From Microbacterium sp. Au-Mic1 (GTDB lineage: Bacteria > Actinomycetota > Actinomycetes > Actinomycetales > Microbacteriaceae), in assembly GCF_021341785.1 (NCBI RefSeq), contig NZ_JAJTTF010000002.1:362356-426355 (forward strand): a DNA stretch of 64,000 nt, written 5' to 3'. Shown here in pieces: positions 26,011 to 34,009 of this stretch; positions within the stretch are counted from its first letter, which is position 1, and each line of letters begins with the position of its first letter. The position numbers and the translations under genes are program-made. The notes beneath the pieces were generated by a model. It ran no database searches and was not told the DNA's origin. It saw only the letters and a list, made by a program, of their open reading frames with translations.

Positions 26011-27246
26011 ATGGAAGCAACAGGGAACATCTCCTGGGGAGTGACGGCGACGGCGCTGGTGCTGCTCATGACGCCGGGCGTGGCGTTCTTCTACGGCGGC
26101 CTGGTGAAGGCCAAGAGCGTCATCAGCATGATGATGATGAGCTTCGGCGCCATCGGGCTCGTCGCCGTGCTGTGGATCCTCTACGGCTCCTCGATGGCGA
26201 GCGTCTCATCGCCCACCCAGTTCGCGGGCGATCCGTTCGCCGACTTCGGTCTCGCGTCGCTCGCGAGCGGCAAGGGATCCAACATCGCGCTGCTGACCGT
26301 CGGCTACGGCGCGACCTTCGCGATCATTACCGTCGCCCTCATCTCCGGAGCGATCGCCGACCGTGCCAAGTTCGGTCCGTGGCTCATCTTCGTCGGGGTG
26401 TTCGCGACCGTCGGCTACTTCCCGATCGCCGCATGGGTATGGGGCGGCGGCTGGATCATGCACCTCGGTGCGATGCTGTTCGGCAAGGACAGCGGCATCG
26501 AGTTCATCGACTACGCCGGCGGCACGGCGGTGCACATCAACGCCGGTGCCGCGGCGTTCGCGCTCGCGCTCGTGCTGGGCAAGCGGATCGGATTCCAGAA
26601 GGGCATCCAGAAGCCGCACAACGTGCCGCTCACGCTCCTCGGCGCAGCGCTCCTGTGGTTCGGGTGGTTCGGCTTCAACGCCGGCGCGCAGTGGACCACG
26701 AAGGGCATGGACGGCGTCGGCCTGATCACGATCAACACCTTCGGGGCGGCGGCCGCGGGCATCCTCGGGTGGATCCTGATCGAGCGGATCCGCGGAGGAA
26801 AGGCCACCTCGATCGGCGCGGCCAGCGGTGCGGTGGCCGGTCTGGTGGCGATCACGCCGGCCTGCGCCAACCTGACACCGGGATGGGCGCTGCTGCTCGG
26901 CGCTCTGACCGGAGCCGTGTGCGCCCTGGCCGTCGAACTGAAGTTCCGCCTCGGTTTCGACGACTCGCTGGACGTGGTCGGTCTGCACCTGGTCGGCGGC
27001 TTCATCGGCACGATCTACCTCGGCTTCTTCGCGACCGGGCAGGGCCTGTTCACAGGCGGCGACCTCCGGCTGCTCGTGGTGCAGGTGCTGGCCTCCGGTG
27101 GCGTGCTGATCTACTCCTTCGTCGTGGCGCTGATCATCGGCCTCGCCATCGAGAAGACCATCGGATTCCGTGTCACCAGTGAGGACGAGATCGCCGGCGT
27201 CGACCTCGTGGTGCACGGCGAGGAGGGCTACGCGCTCACCTCCTGA
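26011..27246 (+). CDS. amtB: Ammonium transporter
   Basis: 411 residues with about eleven membrane segments. Conducts ammonia/ammonium across the inner membrane. Family motifs: GVAFFYGGLVKAKSVISMMMMS, the pore histidine regions DYAGGTAVHINAG and DVVGLHLVGGFIGT. ATG 26011 follows GGAGG by eight bases; the codon at 25996 is not needed. Unlike many bacteria, glnK and glnD do not follow; the next gene is unrelated. Control by nitrogen through the GlnR-like site is inferred. Confidence 0.96.
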   Translation: MEATGNISWGVTATALVLLMTPGVAFFYGGLVKAKSVISMMMMSFGAIGLVAVLWILYGSSMASVSSPTQFAGDPFADFGLASLASGKGSNIALLTVGYGATFAIITVALISGAIADRAKFGPWLIFVGVFATVGYFPIAAWVWGGGWIMHLGAMLFGKDSGIEFIDYAGGTAVHINAGAAAFALALVLGKRIGFQKGIQKPHNVPLTLLGAALLWFGWFGFNAGAQWTTKGMDGVGLITINTFGAAAAGILGWILIERIRGGKATSIGAASGAVAGLVAITPACANLTPGWALLLGALTGAVCALAVELKFRLGFDDSLDVVGLHLVGGFIGTIYLGFFATGQGLFTGGDLRLLVVQVLASGGVLIYSFVVALIIGLAIEKTIGFRVTSEDEIAGVDLVVHGEEGYALTS

Positions 27247-27275
27247 GGCCCGCGGGGATGCGGGACAGGCGCGGA

Positions 27276-27287
27276 TAGGGTGTCGTT
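27276..27287 (+). promoter_or_regulatory. Leaderless promoter of the PemK-like gene
   Basis: TAGGGT (27276-27281) followed by six bases and the GTG start. No ribosome site is present. Confidence 0.5.
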
Positions 27288-27863
27288 GTGACCACCAATG
27301 GCAACGGCATCCTGTCCGCGCTCTTCGCCGTCGTGACGGCGATCGCCAAGGCATTCACGAGCTCCTCGACCCGGGGCGCCGCAGCCCGCGGTCCAGCGGC
27401 GCCCGCGGTGGGCACGGCGACCCTGGAACCCACTCCCGGCCACGGGGGCGCCACAGAGACGATCGAACTGGACCCCCGGTCCGTGCGCGGTCTGCGGGTC
27501 TCCTACGCGCCCCAGCGCGACGGCGCGCCCGACGCAGGGGAGATCGTCTGGACCTGGGTGCCGTATGCGGAGCGCGACGGCCGCGGCAAGGACCGGCCGG
27601 TGCTCGTCATCGCGACCCAGTCCGCCGAAAGGGTCTACGCGGTCAAACTCACGAGCAAGTCGCACGACGGGGATCGCGACTTTCTCTCGCTCGGATCCGG
27701 TCCTTGGGATGGACAGGGCCGGGAGAGCTGGGTCGACATCGATCAGCTCTACAGCGTGCACGTCTCGGGCGTGCGGCGCGAGGCCGCCGCACTCGACCGC
27801 GGCCGTTTCGAGCGCGTGGCGAGCGTGCTCGAGCGCCGGTTCGGCTGGACGGCGGTCGCCTGA
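27288..27863 (+). CDS. PemK/MazF-family protein, orphan
   Basis: 191 residues. Residues about 75-190 match the PemK/MazF-like fold: GEIVWTWVPYAERDGRGKDRPVLVIA and VYAVKLTSKSHDG with WVDIDQLYSVH. PemK/MazF toxins are endoribonucleases, but this longer branch is common in actinobacteria and usually lacks a partner. Residues 1-60 are a hydrophobic patch and Ala/Pro-rich linker not found in toxins. No antitoxin-sized gene is adjacent. Whether it cleaves RNA cannot be judged. Confidence 0.7.
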   Translation: MTTNGNGILSALFAVVTAIAKAFTSSSTRGAAARGPAAPAVGTATLEPTPGHGGATETIELDPRSVRGLRVSYAPQRDGAPDAGEIVWTWVPYAERDGRGKDRPVLVIATQSAERVYAVKLTSKSHDGDRDFLSLGSGPWDGQGRESWVDIDQLYSVHVSGVRREAAALDRGRFERVASVLERRFGWTAVA

Positions 27864-27882
27864 GGGGCGGTCGAGCCCGCGC

Positions 27883-28284
27883 TCAGCGACGCGCCGGCGA
27901 ACCACGGCGCAGCACGAGCACGGTCGTCACCGCGAGCACCACGATGCCGATCGACTCCACGACGACCGTCTGCGGCACGAGCGTGAAAGTCCAGACCTCG
28001 GTGATCCCGAAGAGCCCGACGGTGAGCGCCAGCAGGAGTGCTCCGAGCGTCGCGATGAGGAACAGCAGCGACAGCACGGTCGCGGCCTGCAGGAGCCTGT
28101 CGCGGAGCAGCACCATGCCGACGGCGAGCACGACGGCGGCCACAGCGTTGAGCACGAACATCACGCCGAGGACGCCGCCGACCCCGTCGAAGACGAGGAA
28201 GAGGTGTATTCCGCCGGTGGCGAGGAGGACGAGCGCGCTGAGGATCCGCATGACCCGCAGCGCCGCGGTGGTGGTCGACGTCAT
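27883..28284 (-). CDS. Small four-helix membrane protein
   Basis: 133 residues, almost all hydrophobic, with four predicted membrane segments and a basic C-terminus (RRGSPARR). No family recognised. ATG 28284 is four bases after the stop of the CDP-alcohol phosphotransferase, so the two form an operon divergent from the biosynthetic cluster at 29062. It might be an accessory to lipid synthesis or export; unproven. Confidence 0.7.
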   Translation of the reverse strand: MTSTTTAALRVMRILSALVLLATGGIHLFLVFDGVGGVLGVMFVLNAVAAVVLAVGMVLLRDRLLQAATVLSLLFLIATLGALLLALTVGLFGITEVWTFTLVPQTVVVESIGIVVLAVTTVLVLRRGSPARR

Positions 28285-28288
28285 CGTG

Positions 28289-29032
28289 CTACCTGCTTCC
28301 GTCTCGAGCCGAGGCCTTCTGGGGTGACACGAGGTGCGCGCCCGCGCGGTTCATCCGGACCAGCCAGAACACGTCGCGGCCGAACGACTCGAGCAGGAGC
28401 AGGAGCGCGCCGGCCGCCGCGGCGACGCCGATCAAGGGTGGCAGCACCTGCGCCGCGATGACGGCGAGCACGACCCCGCAGGTCGCGGCGACGACCTTGC
28501 GCCAATACCGGTAGGGCAGCGTGCGTCCGAGGAACGGCAGCGCCCATGCCGCCGCGACGAAGGCGTACCGCATGAGGCCGATTGCGAGCACCCACCCGCC
28601 CACGAACCTCGCGTCGTACACGCTCAGCACGAGAAGCAGGAACGCATCCACCTCCATGTCGAACCGCGCGCCGAGCTCGCTCACACTGCCGGTACGGCGC
28701 GCGACGAAGCCGTCCACCCCGTCGAGCGCGAGTGCTACGGCCACGATCGTCACGAGCAGCGCGGAGAGGACGGCGTCCGTGAGCGATGTCACGACGAGGC
28801 CCGTCGCGATCCCCACGAGGATCGAGCGGGCGGCCGTGACGGCGTTGGCAGCGCCGAAGCGGATGCTGCCGCGCCGTCGGAGGCCGCGGGAGACCAGCAG
28901 CGACGACACGACCAGGTAGCCGAGCGCGGCCGCCCATCCCGCCATCGACAGCGGTTGCGAAGCGCCCAGCACGAGCAGCGTGAGGACTCCTGCAGCCCCC
29001 CAGAGCCAGGGCGTGAGCTGAACCTTTCGCAT
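28289..29032 (-). CDS. CDP-alcohol phosphatidyltransferase family membrane enzyme
   Basis: 247 residues, about six membrane segments. The full family motif is present: Asp104, Asp107-Gly108, Ala111-Arg112, Gly121, Asp125, Asp129, with the exact spacing D-x2-DG-x2-AR-x8-G-x3-D-x3-D. Such enzymes move a phosphoalcohol from CDP onto an acceptor alcohol in the membrane. The substrate is unknown; the neighbours suggest an unusual lipid or envelope conjugate. ATG 29032 has GGAGG four bases upstream; a minus-strand TACCAT (29053-29058) is a likely -10 box. Confidence 0.85.
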   Translation of the reverse strand: MRKVQLTPWLWGAAGVLTLLVLGASQPLSMAGWAAALGYLVVSSLLVSRGLRRRGSIRFGAANAVTAARSILVGIATGLVVTSLTDAVLSALLVTIVAVALALDGVDGFVARRTGSVSELGARFDMEVDAFLLLVLSVYDARFVGGWVLAIGLMRYAFVAAAWALPFLGRTLPYRYWRKVVAATCGVVLAVIAAQVLPPLIGVAAAAGALLLLLESFGRDVFWLVRMNRAGAHLVSPQKASARDGSR

Positions 29033-29045
29033 CGGGCCTCCGTGT

Positions 29046-29061
29046 TACTTTCATGGTAGTC
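29046..29061. promoter_or_regulatory. Overlapping divergent promoters of the biosynthetic cluster
   Basis: The gap between divergent start codons is 29 bases. TACTTT (29046-29051) could be the plus-strand -10 box and TACCAT (29053-29058 read on the minus strand) the minus one. Expression of the two arms is probably linked. Confidence 0.4.
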
Positions 29062-30084
29062 ATGGGTGACACGACGCAGCAGGCGGTCGAGGTTCACGCG
29101 GATCGCGCAGCGACGGCGACCGTGTGGTGGATGACGGGCCCTGGCCGCGGCGAGTTCCGCAGCGAATCAGCGCAACCCCCCGCGCCGGGCGAGGTCGCGG
29201 TGCGCACCCTGTGGACGGGGATCAGCCGGGGCACGGAGTCGCTCGTCGCGCGCGGTGCGGTCCCGACCTCCGAACACGAGCGGATGCGCGCGCCCTTCCA
29301 GGCGGGAGCGTTCCCGTTCCCCGTCAAGTACGGCTACCTCAACGTCGGGGTGGTCGAAGAGGGCACGGAGGCGCTGATAGGCCGAACGGTGTTCGCCCTT
29401 TTCCCGCACCAGTCGCGGTACGTCGCACCCGCAGAGGCCGTGATGCCGGTGCCCGACAGCGTGCCCGCTCGGCGCGCCGTGCTGGCGGGGGCGGTGGAGA
29501 CCGCGGTGAACGTGCTCTGGGACGCGGCTCCCGCCATCGGCGACCGCGTGCTCGTCGTCGGCGCGGGGATGATCGGCTGCGCGATCGCGCGCCTGGTCCG
29601 AGGCATCCCCGGCGTCGACGTCACCGTGGCCGATGTCGACCAGGGCAAGGCGGACGTCGTCGAGGCGCTCGGCGCGCGGTTCGTCCACGCCGCGGCCCCG
29701 CTCGGCGAGGCGGACATCGTGATCGAAGCCAGCGGATCCGCGGCCGGACTTCAGCTCGCGCTGCGGAGTGCACCCACCGACGGCGAGGTCGTCGTGGCGA
29801 GCTGGTACGGCGCGGAACCGGTGCCGCTCGAGCTGGGTGCGGACTTCCATTCGCGCCGTCTGCGGATCCGGTCGAGCCAGGTCGGCGCCGTCGCGGCGCT
29901 CCGTCGAGGCCGGCGAAGCACACGGGATCGACTGGCGCTCGCGCTCCGTCTTCTGGAGGACCCCGCCTTCGACCTGCTGCTCGGCCCCAGCGTCTCCTGG
30001 CGCGGGCTGCCCGACGTGACCGCGAGGCTCGCCGACGGCACCGCGGCCGGGCTCTGCCAGACGATCGATTGGAGCACGCCATGA
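29062..30084 (+). CDS. BchC-like medium-chain dehydrogenase without zinc ligands
   Basis: 340 residues of the medium-chain dehydrogenase/reductase fold. Strongly reminiscent of BchC (bacteriochlorophyllide dehydrogenase): [41 protein letters not shown] and [14 protein letters not shown]. The dinucleotide motif is [14 protein letters not shown]. The usual catalytic zinc ligands (GxCGxD, GHE) and the four-cysteine structural site are absent. No other photosynthesis gene is nearby, so its substrate is something else, perhaps a secondary alcohol on a sugar or pterin. ATG 29062 taken as start; ATG 29053 is possible. First of seven coupled genes. Confidence 0.82.
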   Translation: MGDTTQQAVEVHADRAATATVWWMTGPGRGEFRSESAQPPAPGEVAVRTLWTGISRGTESLVARGAVPTSEHERMRAPFQAGAFPFPVKYGYLNVGVVEEGTEALIGRTVFALFPHQSRYVAPAEAVMPVPDSVPARRAVLAGAVETAVNVLWDAAPAIGDRVLVVGAGMIGCAIARLVRGIPGVDVTVADVDQGKADVVEALGARFVHAAAPLGEADIVIEASGSAAGLQLALRSAPTDGEVVVASWYGAEPVPLELGADFHSRRLRIRSSQVGAVAALRRGRRSTRDRLALALRLLEDPAFDLLLGPSVSWRGLPDVTARLADGTAAGLCQTIDWSTP

Positions 30085-30476
30085 CCTTCGCCGTGACCGT
30101 CCGCGACCACCTGATGATCGCCCACAGCCTGCACGGCGAGGTGTTCGGCCCCGCGCAGCGGCTGCACGGCGCGACCTATGTCGTCGATGCCTCGTTCCGC
30201 GCCGCGGAACTCGATCCGAACGGCATCGTCGTGGACATCGGGCGGGCCTCGGTCGCGCTTCGCGAGATCGTCGGCGAACTCTCGTATCGAAACCTCGACG
30301 ACGAGCCCGATCTGAAGGGCGTCAACACCACGACGGAGCGGCTGTGCCAGATCATCGGCGACCGGCTCGCAGAGCGGGTGCGTGACGGCGATCTCGGCGA
30401 TGCCAGGCTGACCGGCATCGCGGTCACTCTGCACGAGTCGCACATCGCCTGGGCGTCGTACGAGGTGACGATGTGA
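30081..30476 (+). CDS. PTPS/QueD-fold protein with key residues missing
   Basis: 131 residues. Recognised as 6-pyruvoyl-tetrahydropterin synthase-like by [49 protein letters not shown] and [12 protein letters not shown]. Of the three zinc histidines, His15 and His29 are present, but the HGH motif reads HGA (Ala31). The catalytic Cys before it is absent, and the Asp-His pair of LDH is SY. It may have a different reaction or a structural role. ATG overlaps the previous stop, and the next gene overlaps by GTGA. Confidence 0.75.
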   Translation: MTFAVTVRDHLMIAHSLHGEVFGPAQRLHGATYVVDASFRAAELDPNGIVVDIGRASVALREIVGELSYRNLDDEPDLKGVNTTTERLCQIIGDRLAERVRDGDLGDARLTGIAVTLHESHIAWASYEVTM

Positions 30477-31495
30477 CGGGCCGCGCTGTCGCCTTCCTCG
30501 TTCCGGAGGGCATCGACGATCCCGCCCGCGTGAGCGGCGGGAACGTGTACGACCGGCGCGTGCGCGACGGATTGGGCGCCCACGGCTGGCACGTCACGAC
30601 CGTCGAGACGCGGGACTCTTCGGATGCGGCGGCCGCGCTCCGCGAGGTGCCGCGCGGCGCGACGGTGCTCGTGGACGGGCTCGTCGCCCTCGGCGCACCG
30701 GGGGCGCTCGTCGAGGCGACGACCCGGATCCGGGTGGTGGTGCTGGCGCACATGGTCGCGGCGGCCTTTCCGGATGCGACGGCGGAGACCGCCGTGGACG
30801 AGTGTCGCGCTCTGAACGCCGCCGATCATGTGATCGTGACGAGCCGGTGGACGGCGGAGGAGCTCCTCCGCCGTGGACTGGCGGCTTCCGATCGGGTGGC
30901 GATCGCGCCGCCCGGAGTCGACATGCCGTCGGCGTCGTCCGCGACGGGGAGCAAGGAACCGGCTGGGCTGGACATTCTCTGCGTCGGCGTCGTGGCGCCG
31001 CACAAGGGACAGGACGTGCTGCTCGCGGCGCTCGACCAGCTGGAGGGGAGCTGGACGTGCCGGATCGTCGGATCCTGGCGACCGTTCGGCGCCTTCGCCT
31101 CGTCGGTGGCCCGCGATGCCCGGCGCTTCTCCGGCAGGGTGCGGCTCACCGGCGTCCTCGACGGAGCGGAGCTCGCTGCCGAGTACCGCCGCAGTGCGCT
31201 GCTCGTGGCGCCGTCGCGCGTGGAGAGCTCGGGCATGGCGATCGCCGAGGCCCGCGGGCACGGCGTGCCCGTCCTGGCCGCGGCGGTGGGCGGCATTCCC
31301 GACACCGTGGCCGGAGGCGGTGCCATCCTCGTCCCGCCCGATGACCCCGCCGCCCTCGCCGCCGCCCTCGACGGCTGGATGACGGATCCGGCGCTGCGTC
31401 TGCGGCTGCGCGCCGAGGCCCGCTCCGCGCGCGCCGGCCTGCCGACCTGGTCCGCGACCGTGGCCGCCGTGTCCCGAGCGCTGGAGCCGTCATGA
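30473..31495 (+). CDS. GT4-family glycosyltransferase
   Basis: 340 residues, GT-B fold. N-terminal donor-side glycine motif [15 protein letters not shown]-terminal nucleotide-sugar domain with [14 protein letters not shown] and the E-x7-E motif in [17 protein letters not shown]. Retaining transfer from an NDP- or GDP-sugar to an unknown acceptor; cytoplasmic or membrane-peripheral. GTG 30473 overlaps the PTPS-like stop. Part of a tightly coupled operon, so the acceptor is probably the product of its neighbours. Confidence 0.88.
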   Translation: MTGRAVAFLVPEGIDDPARVSGGNVYDRRVRDGLGAHGWHVTTVETRDSSDAAAALREVPRGATVLVDGLVALGAPGALVEATTRIRVVVLAHMVAAAFPDATAETAVDECRALNAADHVIVTSRWTAEELLRRGLAASDRVAIAPPGVDMPSASSATGSKEPAGLDILCVGVVAPHKGQDVLLAALDQLEGSWTCRIVGSWRPFGAFASSVARDARRFSGRVRLTGVLDGAELAAEYRRSALLVAPSRVESSGMAIAEARGHGVPVLAAAVGGIPDTVAGGGAILVPPDDPAALAAALDGWMTDPALRLRLRAEARSARAGLPTWSATVAAVSRALEPS

Positions 31496-32307
31496 GCTCC
31501 GTCTCGACCGCCACCCCGTCATGGCTCGCGCTGCGGGCCTCCGCGGACGACGCCGCGCGCTCGACGGAGCTCGCCGGCCTGCTCGCGCGTCTGCTCCCGC
31601 CCGGACCGGCCGTCCTGCACGACCTCGGGGCCGGCACCGGCGGCATGACGAGGTGGCTCGCGCCGAGGCTGCCCGGACCGCAGGAGTGGGTGCTGCGCGA
31701 CGGTGATCCGGGGATCCTGGACCACCTCGATCTCGATGCCGTCGCCGATGACGCGGGGCGGCCGATCCGCGTCATCGCGGCCGTCGAGGTCCTCGCGGCG
31801 CTCGACGTCCGCGCGTTTGTCGGCGCCGCTGCCGTGACGGCGTCCGCTCTGCTCGACGTCGTCACCCGCGAGGAGGCTGGTCGCGTCGTCGACGCGTGCG
31901 TCGCGGCCGGCGTCCCCGCGCTGTTCAGCCTCTCGGTGACCGGAGTTGTGGTGCTTGATCCTCCCGATCCGCTCGACGACGCCATCGGTGACGCCTTCAA
32001 CGCGCACCAGCGACGGGATTCCGACGGGCGGCGGCTGCTGGGCCCTGATGCCGCCCCGGTGCTGGCGCGGCTGTTCGCCGAGGCCGGGTGGCGCGTGCGA
32101 ACGAGTTCGACGCCGTGGCATCTCGGTCCCTCGAACGCGCCTCTGGCTGCCGCCTGGCTCGAGGGCTGGATCGACGCTGCGGTCGAGCAGCGTCCCGAGT
32201 TCGCGGAGGATGCCGCGGCCTATCTGGCCCGCAGACGAGAGCAACTCGCCGGGGGAGCCCTGCGCGTCACCGTCTCGCACCAGGATGTGCTCGCATGTCC
32301 GCGGTGA
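31492..32307 (+). CDS. SAM-dependent methyltransferase
   Basis: 271 residues. Class I fold with SAM motif LHDLGAGTGGMTRWLAPRL (about 42-60). The rest resembles cluster-specific small-molecule methyltransferases; substrate unknown. ATG overlaps the glycosyltransferase stop (ATGA) and the end overlaps the next gene by 13 bases. Confidence 0.82.
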   Translation: MSSVSTATPSWLALRASADDAARSTELAGLLARLLPPGPAVLHDLGAGTGGMTRWLAPRLPGPQEWVLRDGDPGILDHLDLDAVADDAGRPIRVIAAVEVLAALDVRAFVGAAAVTASALLDVVTREEAGRVVDACVAAGVPALFSLSVTGVVVLDPPDPLDDAIGDAFNAHQRRDSDGRRLLGPDAAPVLARLFAEAGWRVRTSSTPWHLGPSNAPLAAAWLEGWIDAAVEQRPEFAEDAAAYLARRREQLAGGALRVTVSHQDVLACPR

Positions 32308-33260
32308 GCCCCGTATCGGAGGGCATCGCCGAAGGCACGCCCATCGCGGCGGAGCAGCAGCGTGGTCGTCGACCGATCCGCCTCGCCCTCCGTATCGGCG
32401 TCGGGATCGCGATCCTCGTCGCGACGGCGCTGGTGGTCGGCCTCGGCCCCTTCCTGCGCGGGATCGCCGCCATCTCGCCGTTTCCTGTACTGGCGGCACT
32501 CGTGCTCGCGGTCATCGCGACAGTGGCGGCCGCATGGCGCTGGCGGACGGTAGCGACCGGGTACGGGCTGACGCTGCGCGGGCGGGCGGCGTTCGCCGCC
32601 TACTACCGGTCGCAGTTCCTCAACGCAGTGCTGCCGGCCGGCGTTCTCGGCGACGTGCATCGCGCCTGGGCGCACGGACGCGACCAGGGCGGCCTCGGCA
32701 TCGCAGCGCGCGCCGTGGCCGTCGAGCGGATCCTCGGGCAGACCGTCCAGCTGGTGCTGACGCTCGTCATCCTGCTGCCCCTGGGGCTCGGATCGCCGCT
32801 CGCGCCTCTCGTCCGGGGTGCGGGAGCGATCGTGGTCGCGGTGGTCGTCATGACGGCGGCCGCAGCGCTCCTGCCACGTCTGCGGCGGCTCCTGCGGCAG
32901 GAGTACGCCCTGCTCCGCCCTGTGCTGGCGCGCCCGGCGGCGTTGATCTCGATCATCGCGTCATCGGTCGTGGTGGTGTCGTCGCACGTCGCGCTCTTCA
33001 TCGTGGCGTCCCTCGCCGTCGGACTGCCGTTCGGCGGCGGGCTCCTGGCCGTCGGGCTCGTCGTGCTCGCGGCATCGGCGGTTCCGCTCAACGTCGGCGG
33101 GTGGGGCCCGAGGGAAGCCGTGGCGGGTGCGGCGTGCGCCTTCGTCGGCCTCGGCGCGTCGGCCGGCGTGGCGGCCTCGGCGGCGTTCGGCGCCCTGGCT
33201 CTCATCGGGGTCCTGCCCGGCGCGGTCGTGCTTCTCGTCGAGCGGAGGAGAACGCGATGA
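32295..33260 (+). CDS. UPF0104 / flippase-like integral membrane protein
   Basis: 321 residues with about eight membrane segments, of the lysylphosphatidylglycerol-synthase membrane-region family (AglD/MprF-type). Recognised by YYRSQFLNAVLPAGVLGDVHRAW and VPLNVGGWGPREAVAG. Relatives flip or condition lipid-linked glycans. ATG 32295 is inside the methyltransferase end. Likely moves the operon product across the membrane; inference. Confidence 0.82.
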   Translation: MSAVSPVSEGIAEGTPIAAEQQRGRRPIRLALRIGVGIAILVATALVVGLGPFLRGIAAISPFPVLAALVLAVIATVAAAWRWRTVATGYGLTLRGRAAFAAYYRSQFLNAVLPAGVLGDVHRAWAHGRDQGGLGIAARAVAVERILGQTVQLVLTLVILLPLGLGSPLAPLVRGAGAIVVAVVVMTAAAALLPRLRRLLRQEYALLRPVLARPAALISIIASSVVVVSSHVALFIVASLAVGLPFGGGLLAVGLVVLAASAVPLNVGGWGPREAVAGAACAFVGLGASAGVAASAAFGALALIGVLPGAVVLLVERRRTR

Positions 33261-34009
33261 GCGAGCGGCCGTACGTGACGCTCAGCTGCGCGATGTCGAT
33301 CGACGGATACCTCGACGGCGCCTCGCCGCGCCGCCTCGCGATGTCGAACGAGGCCGACTTCGACCGGGTCGACGAGGTGCGCTCCCGCAACGACGCGATC
33401 ATGGTCGGCGCCTCGACCGTGCGCCGAGACGATCCGCGGCTGCTGGTGCGCGACGCCGGGCGGCGGGCACGACGGCTGTCCTCGGGACGCTCCGCGTCCC
33501 CGGCGAAGGTGACGGTGACGGCGTCGGGAGACCTTCCTCCTGACGCGGCGTTCTTCACCGCCGGGGATGTGCCGCGGCTCGTCTACACCCCGTCTGACGG
33601 CGCGCCGGGCCTCCGTGCGCGACTCGGCGAGCGGGCCACGGTGGTCGGACTCGGGGCGCAGGTCACCATGGCCGCGCTCCTCGAGGACCTCGGTGAGCGC
33701 CGGGCGGTCCGCCGGCTCATGGTCGAGGGCGGCGGCGCCGTGCTCACGCAGTTCCTCCAAGCCGACCTCGTCGACGAGCTGCAGCTCGTGATCGCACCGT
33801 TCTTCGTCGGCGAACCGGGCGCGCCGCGCGCCGCGGCGGCTGGTCCCTATCCGTGGACGGCCTCGCGTCGAGCCCGTCTCGCGGACACACGGCAGATCGG
33901 CGACGTGGTGCTGCTGCGCTACGCCCTGTCGGACCGCTGCGATGTCCCTTCGGATCGAGGTCGACCCGCCATCGCCGATGGCGCCGAAGTCTCCCCGGAA
34001 CGACGATGA
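33257..34009 (+). CDS. RibD C-terminal / dihydrofolate-reductase-like reductase
   Basis: 250 residues. RibD-type reductase: YVTLSCAMSIDGYLDG, NDAIMVGASTVRRDDPRL, and LMVEGGGAVLTQFL near the C-terminus. RibD reductases act on the ribosyl group of a pyrimidine intermediate of riboflavin synthesis; related enzymes reduce pterins or other sugars. No deaminase domain is attached and no other riboflavin gene is nearby, so a riboflavin role is unlikely. Coupled by ATGA overlaps on both sides. The last 25 residues are a nonconserved tail. Confidence 0.85.
   Translation: MSERPYVTLSCAMSIDGYLDGASPRRLAMSNEADFDRVDEVRSRNDAIMVGASTVRRDDPRLLVRDAGRRARRLSSGRSASPAKVTVTASGDLPPDAAFFTAGDVPRLVYTPSDGAPGLRARLGERATVVGLGAQVTMAALLEDLGERRAVRRLMVEGGGAVLTQFLQADLVDELQLVIAPFFVGEPGAPRAAAAGPYPWTASRRARLADTRQIGDVVLLRYALSDRCDVPSDRGRPAIADGAEVSPERR

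Noticed and set aside
27288..27863. A complete toxin-antitoxin module
   Set aside because: Only a PemK-like gene is present; no partner gene on either side.
29062..30084. Photosynthesis gene remnant because of the resemblance to BchC
   Set aside because: No other bacteriochlorophyll or carotenoid genes are near; the partners indicate a different pathway.
33257..34009. Riboflavin synthesis locus from the RibD-like reductase
   Set aside because: No deaminase domain and no ribA, ribE or ribH in the window; the operon partners are glycosyl- and lipid-related.
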